Positions 7,992 through 16,069 of a stretch of DNA of 64,000 nt are shown here, one piece after another. Source of the DNA: Aequorivita sp. CIP111184 (GTDB taxonomy: Bacteria; Bacteroidota; Bacteroidia; Flavobacteriales; Flavobacteriaceae); NCBI RefSeq assembly GCF_900489465.1, contig NZ_UEFQ01000013.1, positions 310,001 through 374,000 of the forward strand, given 5' to 3'. How positions within the stretch are numbered: the first letter of the stretch is position 1; every line of letters begins with the position of its first letter. The position numbers and the translations under genes were made by a program. Below the pieces are notes generated by a model, which was not told where the DNA came from, made no database searches, and worked only from the letters and a program-made list of their open reading frames with translations.

Positions 7992-8408
7992 ATGAAATAT
8001 GGAAATTTGATATTAGAAAAAAAGGAATACGTTTTTTTAAAACGCCTTTTGAATGTTTCTGGCTATTACAAAGATGAAAACACAAAGGTTTCACTCAAAA
8101 AATTAAGCAGTGAACTTACTAGTGCAATTATTTATGATCACGAAGAAATGCCAGCAGATGTAATTCGCTTTAACAGTGTCGTTAAAGTTCTGTCCGGAAC
8201 ATGGCAAACAGAATTTCAGTTAGTAATTCCTACGTCCCGAGATATTGCAGCTAATAAAATTTCCATTTTAGCTCCAATGGGCTCAGCGGTTATGGGTTAT
8301 GCTGAAGGTGATTCAGTAGTATGGAATTTTCCAAATGGCACTAAAGAATTACAAATTACCAGCGTAAAGCAGGCGGAAAGACCAATTGATATAGACGTAC
8401 TATTATAA
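7992..8408 (+). CDS. Rnk/GreA-GreB C-terminal domain protein
   Basis: 138 residues. The second half (NKISILAPMGSAVMGYAEGD, then VVWNFPNG) is the FKBP-like C-terminal domain of GreA/GreB transcript-cleavage factors. The first half is too short for the GreA coiled coil that enters the RNA polymerase channel, as in Rnk (regulator of nucleoside diphosphate kinase). It therefore probably binds RNA polymerase without stimulating cleavage. It lies in the run of genes between glutamate dehydrogenase and transhydrogenase. Function in Bacteroidota has not been settled to my knowledge. Confidence 0.75.
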   Translation: MKYGNLILEKKEYVFLKRLLNVSGYYKDENTKVSLKKLSSELTSAIIYDHEEMPADVIRFNSVVKVLSGTWQTEFQLVIPTSRDIAANKISILAPMGSAVMGYAEGDSVVWNFPNGTKELQITSVKQAERPIDIDVLL

Positions 8409-8429
8409 GTATTGAGAATTGAGAATCCA
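8409..8429. repeat. Period-7 micro-repeat, reverse orientation
   Basis: TATTGAG, AATTGAG and the partial unit AATCCAA follow the stop codon at 8408 with no gap. The units are the reverse complement of the CTCAATA/CTCAATT heptamers at 6215-6249. Confidence 0.55.
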
Positions 8430-8451
8430 AAAATCAGTAATATTTTAAATT

Positions 8452-8832
8452 ATGCAGATTTACGATCACGACACCCCAGAAACAATCACATTTAAGAATA
8501 ACTGTATTGAATTGGATAACTGGATAAATCACTTCGGTTATATTGAAAAAGAGATAGACAACCTGCTAAACCTTAGCAAAGGAGATCTCTCCAATACGCT
8601 GCAGAACGAGGATGTTTTAAATAAACTTTCAATTAAAAAAGAAGAAAATATTATTAATCTGAACGCTTTCAGAAAATACAAGGATAGTTTACCTCAAGCT
8701 GCAGAATGTGAAGATGTTGACTGTGACATGTTTTATGTGAACGAGCATGAAAAATACAGAAAAGCATATATGTTTCATTTAGAAAAATACAGAAATATAA
8801 AAGAAGAATACTTCAATATTTTAAGTAAATAA
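8452..8832 (+). CDS. Unknown helical protein in the transhydrogenase gene run
   Basis: 126 residues, rich in Glu, Lys, Asn and Asp, with no signal peptide or membrane segment. The sequence is mostly predicted helix (WINHFGYIEKEIDNLLNL; HEKYRKAYMFHLEKYRNIKEE), so a small helical bundle or coiled coil is likely. A short acidic loop contains two cysteines (ECEDVDCD) that could bind metal. It starts 43 bp behind the Rnk-like gene and ends 32 bp before pntAA, so it is probably co-expressed with both. No family recognised. Confidence 0.7.
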   Translation: MQIYDHDTPETITFKNNCIELDNWINHFGYIEKEIDNLLNLSKGDLSNTLQNEDVLNKLSIKKEENIINLNAFRKYKDSLPQAAECEDVDCDMFYVNEHEKYRKAYMFHLEKYRNIKEEYFNILSK

Positions 8833-8864
8833 TAAATTGAAAAATTTAGTTCAGAAAAAAAATT

Positions 8865-9998
8865 ATGAGCGAACAGCCGCAGCCCAACACAATAGGAATT
8901 CTAAAAACCCCAAACGATCCGCGGGTTTGTTTGTTGCCCAAAGAAGTGAAACGTCTTACCGGGGAGTTAAAGCTCAAATTACTTTTTGAGCCCGGGCTGG
9001 GTAGCTCGCTTCAAATTGATGATACAGAATATGAAGAAGCTGGCGCAACGTGCCAATCTCGGGAATCAATATTTAAAAATTCGGATACCATAGTATCTAT
9101 TAACCATACTTTTAGCGAAGTGGAAATGAAGGGGGGTTGTTGCTTCATTGGTATTTTCAACCCCCTCTTTCATGAATCCAAACTCGCTATTTATCAAAAA
9201 CACGGCGCTACGGTTTATAGTTTAGACCTTTTGCCCCGAACCACTTTAGCGCAATCCATGGATGTGCTATCATCCATGGCGTCCTTAGCAGGTTATAGGG
9301 CGGTTATAAAGGCTTCGGAAACATATAACGGTGTATTTCCCATGTTTACTACTGCTGCCGGAACACTTACTCCTGTGAAAATTTTGGTACTCGGCGCAGG
9401 TGTTGCAGGTTTACAAGCCATAGCCACTGCCAGACGTTTGGGCGCAATAGTAGAAGCTTTTGACGTGCGCAAATCTGCTGGGGAAGAAGTGCGGAGTCTT
9501 GGCGCAACCTTTATTGAAGTGGAAGGTTATACCGAATCTTCAAATGCCGGAGGTTATGCCGTTGAGCAAAGTGAAGCATACCAAAAAAAACAGAAAGAAT
9601 TGATTCACAATCATATTCTTACCGCAAACATTGTAATAAGTACAGCAAATATTCCTGGAAGAAAAGCACCTTTATTAATTGAAACCCGCTCAGTGGAAGC
9701 CATGCAATCTGGTAGTGTAATTATTGACTTAGCAGCTGAACAAGGTGGAAACTGTGAGCTTTCAAAAAATAAAGAAACAATCAATTACAAAGGTGTTACT
9801 ATTCTAGGAAACTCAAGCCTTGCTGCTGAAATACCTGCTGCAGCTTCAAAATTGCTTTCAAATAATTATTTCTCCTTTATAAAATATAAACAAAAAGCAG
9901 AAAGTCAAAGCGATGATCCATTATTAATCACCTGCCAAATAATGAATGAAGGCGAATGGACGCATCCACATTTCACCAAACAACTACAACTAGTTTAA
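8865..9998 (+). CDS. pntAA: NAD(P) transhydrogenase subunit alpha part 1 (domain I)
   Basis: 377 residues. This soluble subunit binds NAD(H) in the proton-translocating transhydrogenase that moves hydride between NADH and NADP+. It is related to alanine dehydrogenase: TIGILKTPNDPRVCLLP at the start, QSMDVLSSMASLAGYRAV in the middle, and the Rossmann motif GAGVAGLQA near residue 177 followed by EAFDVRKSAGEEVRSLGA. GSVIIDLAAEQGGNCE closes the dinucleotide fold. It ends 3 bp before the membrane subunit, showing the split three-gene form of the enzyme. Confidence 0.93.
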   Translation: MSEQPQPNTIGILKTPNDPRVCLLPKEVKRLTGELKLKLLFEPGLGSSLQIDDTEYEEAGATCQSRESIFKNSDTIVSINHTFSEVEMKGGCCFIGIFNPLFHESKLAIYQKHGATVYSLDLLPRTTLAQSMDVLSSMASLAGYRAVIKASETYNGVFPMFTTAAGTLTPVKILVLGAGVAGLQAIATARRLGAIVEAFDVRKSAGEEVRSLGATFIEVEGYTESSNAGGYAVEQSEAYQKKQKELIHNHILTANIVISTANIPGRKAPLLIETRSVEAMQSGSVIIDLAAEQGGNCELSKNKETINYKGVTILGNSSLAAEIPAAASKLLSNNYFSFIKYKQKAESQSDDPLLITCQIMNEGEWTHPHFTKQLQLV

Positions 9999-10001
9999 AT
10001 T

Positions 10002-10298
10002 ATGGACTTCATAAATCAACACATCCAAGAGATTTATTTTGTTATTTTCTGTGTCTTTATTGGTATAGAAGTAATCTCCAATGTTCCCGCTATTTTGCAC
10101 ACACCGCTTATGAGTGGCGCTAACGCCATTAGCGGCGTTATTTTAGTTGGTGCAATCATTGTAATGCTTAGAGTGCCGGGAGACGATTACCTAAACCTCA
10201 CTTTAGGGGGAATCGCTGTTTTTCTTGGCACTCTTAATATTTCCGGAGGATTTTTTGTTACAGGCCGAATGCTGAAAATGTTCAGTCCAAAAAAATAG
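10002..10298 (+). CDS. pntAB: NAD(P) transhydrogenase subunit alpha part 2 (membrane)
   Basis: 98 residues with three hydrophobic segments (IYFVIFCVFIGIEVI; AISGVILVGAIIVML; LGGIAVFLGTLNISGGFFVTG). The motif SNVPAILHTPLMSGANAISG is typical of the short membrane part of the alpha subunit, which with PntB forms the proton channel. It follows pntAA with 3 bp between the genes. Confidence 0.92.
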   Translation: MDFINQHIQEIYFVIFCVFIGIEVISNVPAILHTPLMSGANAISGVILVGAIIVMLRVPGDDYLNLTLGGIAVFLGTLNISGGFFVTGRMLKMFSPKK

Positions 10299-10383
10299 AC
10301 GTAAGAATGAATGATATAAGACGTAAGACGGTTTCGGCAAGAAAATTAGTCCTACGTCTTATGTCTTTTCGTCCTTGGTCCTT
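10298..10383. repeat. Inverted pair of period-7 micro-repeat arrays
   Basis: The left arm (10298-10333) reads GACGTAA, GAATGAA and related units; the right arm (10349-10383) reads GTCCTAC, GTCTTAT, GTCTTTT, CGTCCTT, GGTCCTT. The two arms are roughly reverse complements (ATAAGACGTAAGAC against GTCCTACGTCTTAT), so RNA from this spacer could fold into a long imperfect hairpin between pntAB and pntB. Confidence 0.65.
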
Positions 10384-10404
10384 CACAAATAATTTCAAAA
10401 TAAA

Positions 10405-11793
10405 ATGTACGCAATCATAGAAGTAGGTTATTTAATTGCCACCCTTTCCTTTTTGGGAGGATTGAAGTTTATGAGTTCCCCAAAAAATGCAAAAACCGGA
10501 AACCTAATTGCTGCTATGGGCATGGTCCTGGCCGTGGTGCTCACGTTTTTAGCAGCAATTACAGCCACAGTTCCATATACTAATTTAGTAATCATGCTTT
10601 TGGCTATTGCCATTGGAACTATTATTGGCAAACGTCTTTCAGACAAAGTTGAAATGACCGGAATGCCACAACTAGTTTCGCTATTCAATGCAACGGGCGG
10701 TGGTTGTGCCATGCTTTTAGGGCTGGTTGAAGCCAACCAAATAGATCTTTCAACCGCAATTCTGGGTAATAAAATTTTATTGATTGCAGGTTTAATTACA
10801 GGTGCCATCGCCTTAACGGGAAGTATTATTGCAGAGCGAAAACTTGCCGGAAAAGTAAAAGATAGACGCAGTAAAACCGTAATCTTTTCAGCAAGAATAC
10901 TTTTAGTATTGATGGTATTATTGCCAGTACTCTATTTCATCGGGATCATTCCAATTGGTTTTAATGCTCTTATGTATATTTTGGCAACTCTCGCAATGCT
11001 TTATGGCGTTCTTTTTGTATTGCCCATTGGTGGCGCAGATATGCCCGTGGTTATTTCACTTTTAAATAGTATTACAGGTATTGCCACTGCTTTCGCAGGT
11101 TTCGTATACGGAAACAAAGCAATGATTGCAGGTGGTATTTTTGTGGGTGCAGCGGGAATTTTGCTTACACTTTTAATGTGCAAAGCGATGAACCGTTCAT
11201 TATTAAAAGTTCTTGCCGGAACATTCAAAAAGAGTAAAAACGGTATAGTTGAAGAAGAGCAGGATATAAAGGAAATCAGTATTTCAGAAACAGCTTTATC
11301 GCTTTCTTTCGCTCAAAAAGTTGCGATTGTTCCTGGGTATGGACTTGCAGTTGCACAGGCGCAACACATTTGCGGACAATTGCAACAGTTATTGGAAAAG
11401 CGCCACGTGGAGGTAGATTACATAATCCATCCTGTCGCAGGCCGAATGCCGGGGCATATGAATGTGCTGCTTGCTGAGGCCAACGTCGAATATTCCCACT
11501 TAAAGGAAATGGACGAAGGCAACGAAAACATGGAACAATACGATGCCGTTTTAGTAATTGGAGCCAATGACGTGGTAAACCCCGCAGCTGAAAACAATCC
11601 CGATAGCCCAGTTTATGGAATGCCCATCATCCGCGCTTATGAAAGTAAGCAAGTAATCGTGATGAAACGCAGTATGGGCAAAGGCTATGCGGGAGTGCAG
11701 AATGACCTTTTTGGATTAGACAATTGCAGTATTCTTTTTGGCGATGCAAAGGCTTCTTTACAGGAAATTGTGAATCAGCTGAAATTGATATAA
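10405..11793 (+). CDS. pntB: NAD(P) transhydrogenase subunit beta
   Basis: 462 residues. The N-terminal 270 residues hold about eight or nine membrane segments, including the family motif SLFNATGGGCAMLLG and LPIGGADMPVVISLLNS. The C-terminal domain III binds NADP(H): KVAIVPGYGLAVAQAQH near residue 305, HPVAGRMPGHMNVLLAEA, VIGANDVVNPAA near 386, and MKRSMGKGYAGVQN. It completes the enzyme with pntAA and pntAB and converges with the exporter gene at 11797. Confidence 0.95.
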   Translation: MYAIIEVGYLIATLSFLGGLKFMSSPKNAKTGNLIAAMGMVLAVVLTFLAAITATVPYTNLVIMLLAIAIGTIIGKRLSDKVEMTGMPQLVSLFNATGGGCAMLLGLVEANQIDLSTAILGNKILLIAGLITGAIALTGSIIAERKLAGKVKDRRSKTVIFSARILLVLMVLLPVLYFIGIIPIGFNALMYILATLAMLYGVLFVLPIGGADMPVVISLLNSITGIATAFAGFVYGNKAMIAGGIFVGAAGILLTLLMCKAMNRSLLKVLAGTFKKSKNGIVEEEQDIKEISISETALSLSFAQKVAIVPGYGLAVAQAQHICGQLQQLLEKRHVEVDYIIHPVAGRMPGHMNVLLAEANVEYSHLKEMDEGNENMEQYDAVLVIGANDVVNPAAENNPDSPVYGMPIIRAYESKQVIVMKRSMGKGYAGVQNDLFGLDNCSILFGDAKASLQEIVNQLKLI

Positions 11794-11796
11794 TTA

Positions 11797-12738
11797 TTAT
11801 AATGCCATAATTACCAAAAGTGAACTCACTGAAATAAATATCCACAATAAAAAACCAAGGATCATTGGTTTCCAACCGGCAGATTTTATTTTTTCAATTG
11901 AAAGTCCGGCGCCTATTAAAAAGAGGGTAAGTACCAATAATGATTTCGAAATACTTGTAATTCCATGGGTCAAAAATTCAGGGATTGGCATGTAGCTATT
12001 CAGAATAATCGCCAATATAAAAAGAAAGATGAAATAGGGAACTTTTACGCTTTTACCTTTTCCTTTAAATAAGAATACAGAAAGAATTGAAAGTGGAATG
12101 ATCCAAAGCGCACGTGCAAGTTTCACAGTTGTTGCTACTTTTAAGGCTTCTTCTCCAAACGTATAAGCCGCCCCAACAACAGAACTTGTATCGTGAATTG
12201 CAATAGCACACCAAAGCCCAAACTGATGTTGGCTCAATCCGAACAAATGGCCTAAGGGTGGAAAAATAATCAGTGCGATGGAATTCAACAAAAAGATTAC
12301 GCCAAGGGAAATTGATATATCTTTTTCGGAAGCATTTATAACTGGAGCGACTGCTGCAATAGCACTACCGCCACAAATGGCTGTTCCGGAAGAAATAAGA
12401 TGGCTACTTTTTCGATTCATTTTTAAAAGTCTTCCCAAAAAATAGCCAAGAATCAAAGTGATAGAAATTGAAAAAATGGTAAGCAGAAAACCGTCTTTCC
12501 CTGCGGCCAAGGTTTCTTTTAAATTCATTCCAAAACCTAATCCAACAACTGCTATTTTTAGTAACCAGTTTACTGCTTTGCTGTTCAATGTTATAAATGG
12601 ATTTCCTAAAAAATAGGAAAATAAAAATCCACCCACCAAAGCTACGGGGCTACTTACATAACCCAAAATGCAAAACACCATACAAAGTATATATAGTACT
12701 TTTACTAGCGTTTCATTCCTTATTGCCCACTCCTTCAT
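11797..12738 (-). CDS. YeiH family (UPF0324) putative exporter
   Basis: 313 residues with about nine to ten hydrophobic segments. Family motifs are visible: GLGFGMNL, SSGTAICGGSAIAAVAP, IFPPLGHLFGLS and AIHDTSSVVGAAYTFG. Members are annotated as putative sulfate exporters, but the substrate is not firmly established. The start overlaps the stop of the upstream MscS-type gene by 4 bp, so the two are translationally coupled. It ends 3 bp from the convergent pntB. Confidence 0.88.
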   Translation of the reverse strand: MKEWAIRNETLVKVLYILCMVFCILGYVSSPVALVGGFLFSYFLGNPFITLNSKAVNWLLKIAVVGLGFGMNLKETLAAGKDGFLLTIFSISITLILGYFLGRLLKMNRKSSHLISSGTAICGGSAIAAVAPVINASEKDISISLGVIFLLNSIALIIFPPLGHLFGLSQHQFGLWCAIAIHDTSSVVGAAYTFGEEALKVATTVKLARALWIIPLSILSVFLFKGKGKSVKVPYFIFLFILAIILNSYMPIPEFLTHGITSISKSLLVLTLFLIGAGLSIEKIKSAGWKPMILGFLLWIFISVSSLLVIMAL

Positions 12739-13871
12739 TCTTTATTATTCTCTTCTTTTTCATAATCTCTCTTATCATTTTCACTCTCCGCTTTACTGTT
12801 TTTGAAAACTACAGTTCGGTATGGAAAGGGTATTTCGATTCCTTCACTGTCAAAACGTTTTTTGATGCTTTCCAGCAAATCACAACGCATGTCAAAAGCA
12901 TCCGAAAAATTTTGGGCCCACGCCCAAGCACGAATTGTGACGGAAGAATCATTTAAGGAGGTGAGCGCCGTACGAACAATCGGATTGCCATTTAATATGT
13001 CCGTTGCGGAACGGTTATCTAAAATATTCGGATGTTTTTCGCATTCTTCTTTCATGATTTTTTTGGCAAGATCTATATCGCTGTCATAAGATATTCCAAT
13101 TTCTATGCGTTCGCAGATTTTAAGTTCACCCAAATCATAATTAATAAGTTTCTCTTTGTTAATGATAGCATTGGGGATGACAATCATTTTATTTTCAAAA
13201 TTCCGGATTACTGTATGCCTAAGTGTGATATCTACAACGGTTCCAACCATATTATCAGTTACTTTAATTACATCGCCAATCTTGAAAGGTTTGAAAGAAA
13301 TTATAAACACACCGCCCACTAAATTTGAAAGCGCTTCCTGTGAAGCAACCCCAGCAATAAGGGCAATGACTCCCGCCCCTCCGAGAGCGGTTTGCGCTAC
13401 ACCTTTTAAGGAAGGAAAAGCCAAAAGCGCAAAAAGAACACCCGTTATGTAAATTCCAATAACGGCCATATAACGCAAAAACTTGAAGCTAGTAGGGTCT
13501 TCCGCATTTTCAACTTTTCTTCGAATGCTTACGCGGAACCATATATTTGCAGAAGCCGCCGCCACAATGGTTAGAACGGACACAACCCCTAAATAAAGTA
13601 TTATTTGGAAATTGTGCCTAAGCGCACTAGATCTTTCTTCATTTACAAAAAGAAAACTCAAGGCTATAAAACCTAAAACAAGCCACAGCGCATTCAAGAT
13701 TCGTCTTACCCAATTTATAGCCTTCGGCTTTACGTCTGGATATTTTTTAATTTCTTGCTTAAGCAGCCATTTGTGAAGCACATTAGTAAGCAAACTGAGC
13801 ACAATCACAAACCCGATAATAATCAAGCTATTAATAATTTGCGACTTATACTCTTGAAAAAACTCTAACAT
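12735..13871 (-). CDS. Small-conductance mechanosensitive channel, MscS family
   Basis: 378 residues. Four hydrophobic segments precede the pore and beta domain. The pore-lining helix is VAQTALGGAGVIALIAGVAS, followed by QEALSNLVGGVFIISFKPFKIGD, the hallmark of the family, then VVDITLRHTVIRNFENKMI and VIPNAIINKEKLIN. The C-terminus is a charged tail. It is a longer, four-helix member. It leads an operon with the YeiH-type gene. Role: release of solutes on hypo-osmotic shock. Confidence 0.92.
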   Translation of the reverse strand: MLEFFQEYKSQIINSLIIIGFVIVLSLLTNVLHKWLLKQEIKKYPDVKPKAINWVRRILNALWLVLGFIALSFLFVNEERSSALRHNFQIILYLGVVSVLTIVAAASANIWFRVSIRRKVENAEDPTSFKFLRYMAVIGIYITGVLFALLAFPSLKGVAQTALGGAGVIALIAGVASQEALSNLVGGVFIISFKPFKIGDVIKVTDNMVGTVVDITLRHTVIRNFENKMIVIPNAIINKEKLINYDLGELKICERIEIGISYDSDIDLAKKIMKEECEKHPNILDNRSATDILNGNPIVRTALTSLNDSSVTIRAWAWAQNFSDAFDMRCDLLESIKKRFDSEGIEIPFPYRTVVFKNSKAESENDKRDYEKEENNKE

Positions 13872-14130
13872 AGACCTAAAAAATTAGTAGTGTTTCTATT
13901 TAAATTATCCAACAATTAACTTGACGTTTGTTTCATTTCTTCTTTCTCTGGATTAAATAAATTTTCTACAAGATAAACATTCCGCCATTTACATATCATC
14001 TACATATATTCAATAAATAGAAAAATAGAAAACCGTTTCCAAAGTTTATGGATTTGTGGTTAATTCATAAAAACCAAGTGTGTAGCTAAAAAAAGTTAGT
14101 GATAAAACTGAATAAAGCGAAGACTAAATT

Positions 14131-14547
14131 TTAATTTTTTAATACAATCTTCAAAGAATGATTTGATTTTATAGCAAATTGACAATCCTCAAAAGTTGGT
14201 GCGGAAAACTTAGGGCGAAAGTTGTTTGAAAATCCATAGGGTTCTGTGGGAATACCCAAAAAATTACGATTGCATTTTCCATCAGCATTTTCGTCGTGAT
14301 ACATTGAAATAGCATAGGTACCCTTGGGTAAATTTTTAATTACCACCGTTTCTGAGTCTGCTTGAACTTTAACCGAGATCGTTTTAAAAGCCTGTCCTTC
14401 TTCCAAAAAACGTTCATTGTTATTAAAAAGTCCTATTTCCAGAGTTCCTTGTATATTTTCAATATTGGTAATATTAATAGTCAAGTTATTAGTTTCATTT
14501 GAAGGGCTTCCAAAAAGAAGGTAAAAAAATAATACGAGGTAGTTCAC
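14131..14547 (-). CDS. DUF2141 family protein, secreted
   Basis: 138 residues. A short hydrophobic N-terminus (MNYLVLFFYLLFGS) acts as signal peptide. The remainder matches DUF2141: LTINITNIENIQGTLEIGLFN, then LPKGTYAISMYHDENADGKC and NFLGIPTEPYGFSNN. These are small beta-sandwich proteins common in Bacteroidota with no known activity. The 259 bp upstream of 14131 up to the MscS-type gene hold nothing recognisable on either strand. It follows the decayed META-domain gene on the same strand. Confidence 0.85.
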   Translation of the reverse strand: MNYLVLFFYLLFGSPSNETNNLTINITNIENIQGTLEIGLFNNNERFLEEGQAFKTISVKVQADSETVVIKNLPKGTYAISMYHDENADGKCNRNFLGIPTEPYGFSNNFRPKFSAPTFEDCQFAIKSNHSLKIVLKN

Positions 14548-14577
14548 GGTTTGAAAATTAAGTTAAAAATGATTTTA

Positions 14578-15021
14578 TTAATTGAAATAAATAGCTTCAA
14601 AAACTGCCAATGGTGAGCTGTGGGCAATATTCAGCGAAAAAACATCTTCAGTGATACTATGGTTACTAGCTAATTCAAAATCTTTCAAATATTCTGATTC
14701 ATTAACATTCAGGTTTGGGCAGGCTATTCTTGCGGTAGCCATCTGCGAAAAATGAATTCTATTCCGTTCTTCCAACGTATAGGTTCTCGAAAATGTGTTG
14801 CAACCCGCAACCCCTATTACCCGATTTTCATGGTTTTTCAATGTAAAATAAATTTCTCTTTCTTGGTTTTCAGACATTTTCAGGTGTTGATCTCCCAAAA
14901 TTTTAAGCTTCCACTATTTTTCGGTGATTGGGTTTTTAACTACTGAACTATTATTATTTTATGTCGCCGCAAGCTTGAGTTATGAATAGTGCTAAAGTAA
15001 TAAAGATAGTTTCAGTTTCAT
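14578..15021 (-). pseudogene. META-domain (HslJ-like) lipoprotein, broken by three lesions
   Basis: The intact 3' part (from about 14913) encodes WKLKILGDQHL, GVAGCNTFSRTYTLEE, FSQMATARIACPN and SSPLAVFEAIYF, the META domain. Reading back from there, the frame meets TAG at 14914-14916, where TAT would give TEKYWKL. Further upstream the sequence of a lipoprotein signal is present in shifted frames. ATG at 15021 gives MKLKLSLLL, then one missing base leads into LALFITQACGDIK with a lipobox cysteine. One extra base then leads into NNSSVVKNPITEK. One deletion, one insertion and one nonsense change within 110 bp indicate decay rather than a single sequencing error. A truncated cytosolic product from an internal start remains conceivable. 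Confidence 0.75.
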
Positions 15022-15057
15022 AGTTTATCTTTCTAAGAATTATTTAGGAAGCATTAC

Positions 15058-15836
15058 CTAAACCTCTTTAGACTTGATACGTTCCGTTTCTTGTTTTTCG
15101 ATTCTTTCTTCCTCTTTTTCAACAAATTGTTTATGTGCTAAGGAAGCCACAAAATCCTTTTTTCTGGAATAGAGATTTTTTATTACCTCTGCCTTTCCGT
15201 ATATGGTAATTAAATCACCGGGAAGTATCTGAAAACTGCCAGTAGGGGCGAACCAATATAATCGCAATCGGCACGGTCTATTCCCAAAATTGTAATGCCT
15301 TCGTGGCGTAAATCGAGTTCTTTTAATGTTTTGTTAGCCATCCAGTTATTCATTTCGACCTTTTTTTCGCTGATTTTATAGTGATCCTTCAAGTGTAGTA
15401 CGGCCGCATAATCCTGAATTTCTAAATCTGTGTATTTTTTTAGCATCCTATTTATAAGTTTGGAGAGGCCACGGTCAACCCATTTACTATTTACCGCCCA
15501 CCAAACTAAGCTCAAACCAATAACTACAATAACCAAACCATACAGTTTAGAAGATAAAGTATCTGGTAATACAAAAGTTAAAATTAACGAAGACATTACA
15601 GTTACAATACCTGCATTACCTATTAACATGAGATTAAATACAATTTTACGACGTACGGGATGGTTCATTATTTTTTCGGACTCTGCGGTGGTAAAACCAG
15701 CACCTGTATAGGCTGAACGCGCTTGAAATCGAGCACTTTGGGTAGATAGACCGGTATGTATTAACGCGATAGTGGCAATTTTTGTAATTAACGCAGAAAG
15801 GGCTACTACTAAAAATAATGTTATGGCTGCTATCAT
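15058..15836 (-). pseudogene. Membrane protein with TrkA-C (RCK) domain, frameshifted
   Basis: The frame from ATG 15836 encodes two or three membrane helices (MIAAITLFLVVALSALI; RKIVFNLMLIGNAGIVTVMS; LYGLVIVVIGLSLVWWAV). It continues into ELDLRHEGITILGIDRADCDYIG, the start of a TrkA C-terminal regulatory domain, and then goes wrong and stops at 15210. The missing remainder APTGSFQILPGDLITIYG continues at once in the next frame from about 15250 to the stop at 15058. Joined, the protein would be about 258 residues. The break is a one-base loss near 15245-15252, next to GGGGCG. Intact members are linked to potassium channels or cation/proton antiporters. Confidence 0.75.
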
Positions 15837-16015
15837 ATATTCTCAAAATTAAGAAGAAATAGGTCGTTGTATCTCTTATTTATTAAAATATTATAGTTTT
15901 TAAGAAACAATATTGGGGGAGAAATGAACTACTTGTGATCCAAACATATTTTTAAAATCGACTATGTAATGGTTTTTTGAATACTTTTGAAATCATATCA
16001 CAGAAAATTTTTAAC

Positions 16016-16045
16016 TTGATTTCTTTATCAAAGCTGGTATCTTTA
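16016..16045 (+). promoter_or_regulatory. Promoter of the serine hydrolase gene
   Basis: TTG at 16016-16018 and TATCTTTA at 16038-16045 with a 19-bp spacer fit the Bacteroidota -33/-7 pattern, apart from the last -7 base. The start codon is 25 bp downstream. Confidence 0.55.
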
Positions 16046-16069
16046 TGTCCAGCAATTTAAATTCTTTAT

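Noticed and set aside
10428-10808. Minus-strand frame of 126 codons inside pntB
   Set aside because: Complement of membrane-helix codons in a clear pntB gene; no start context or motif.
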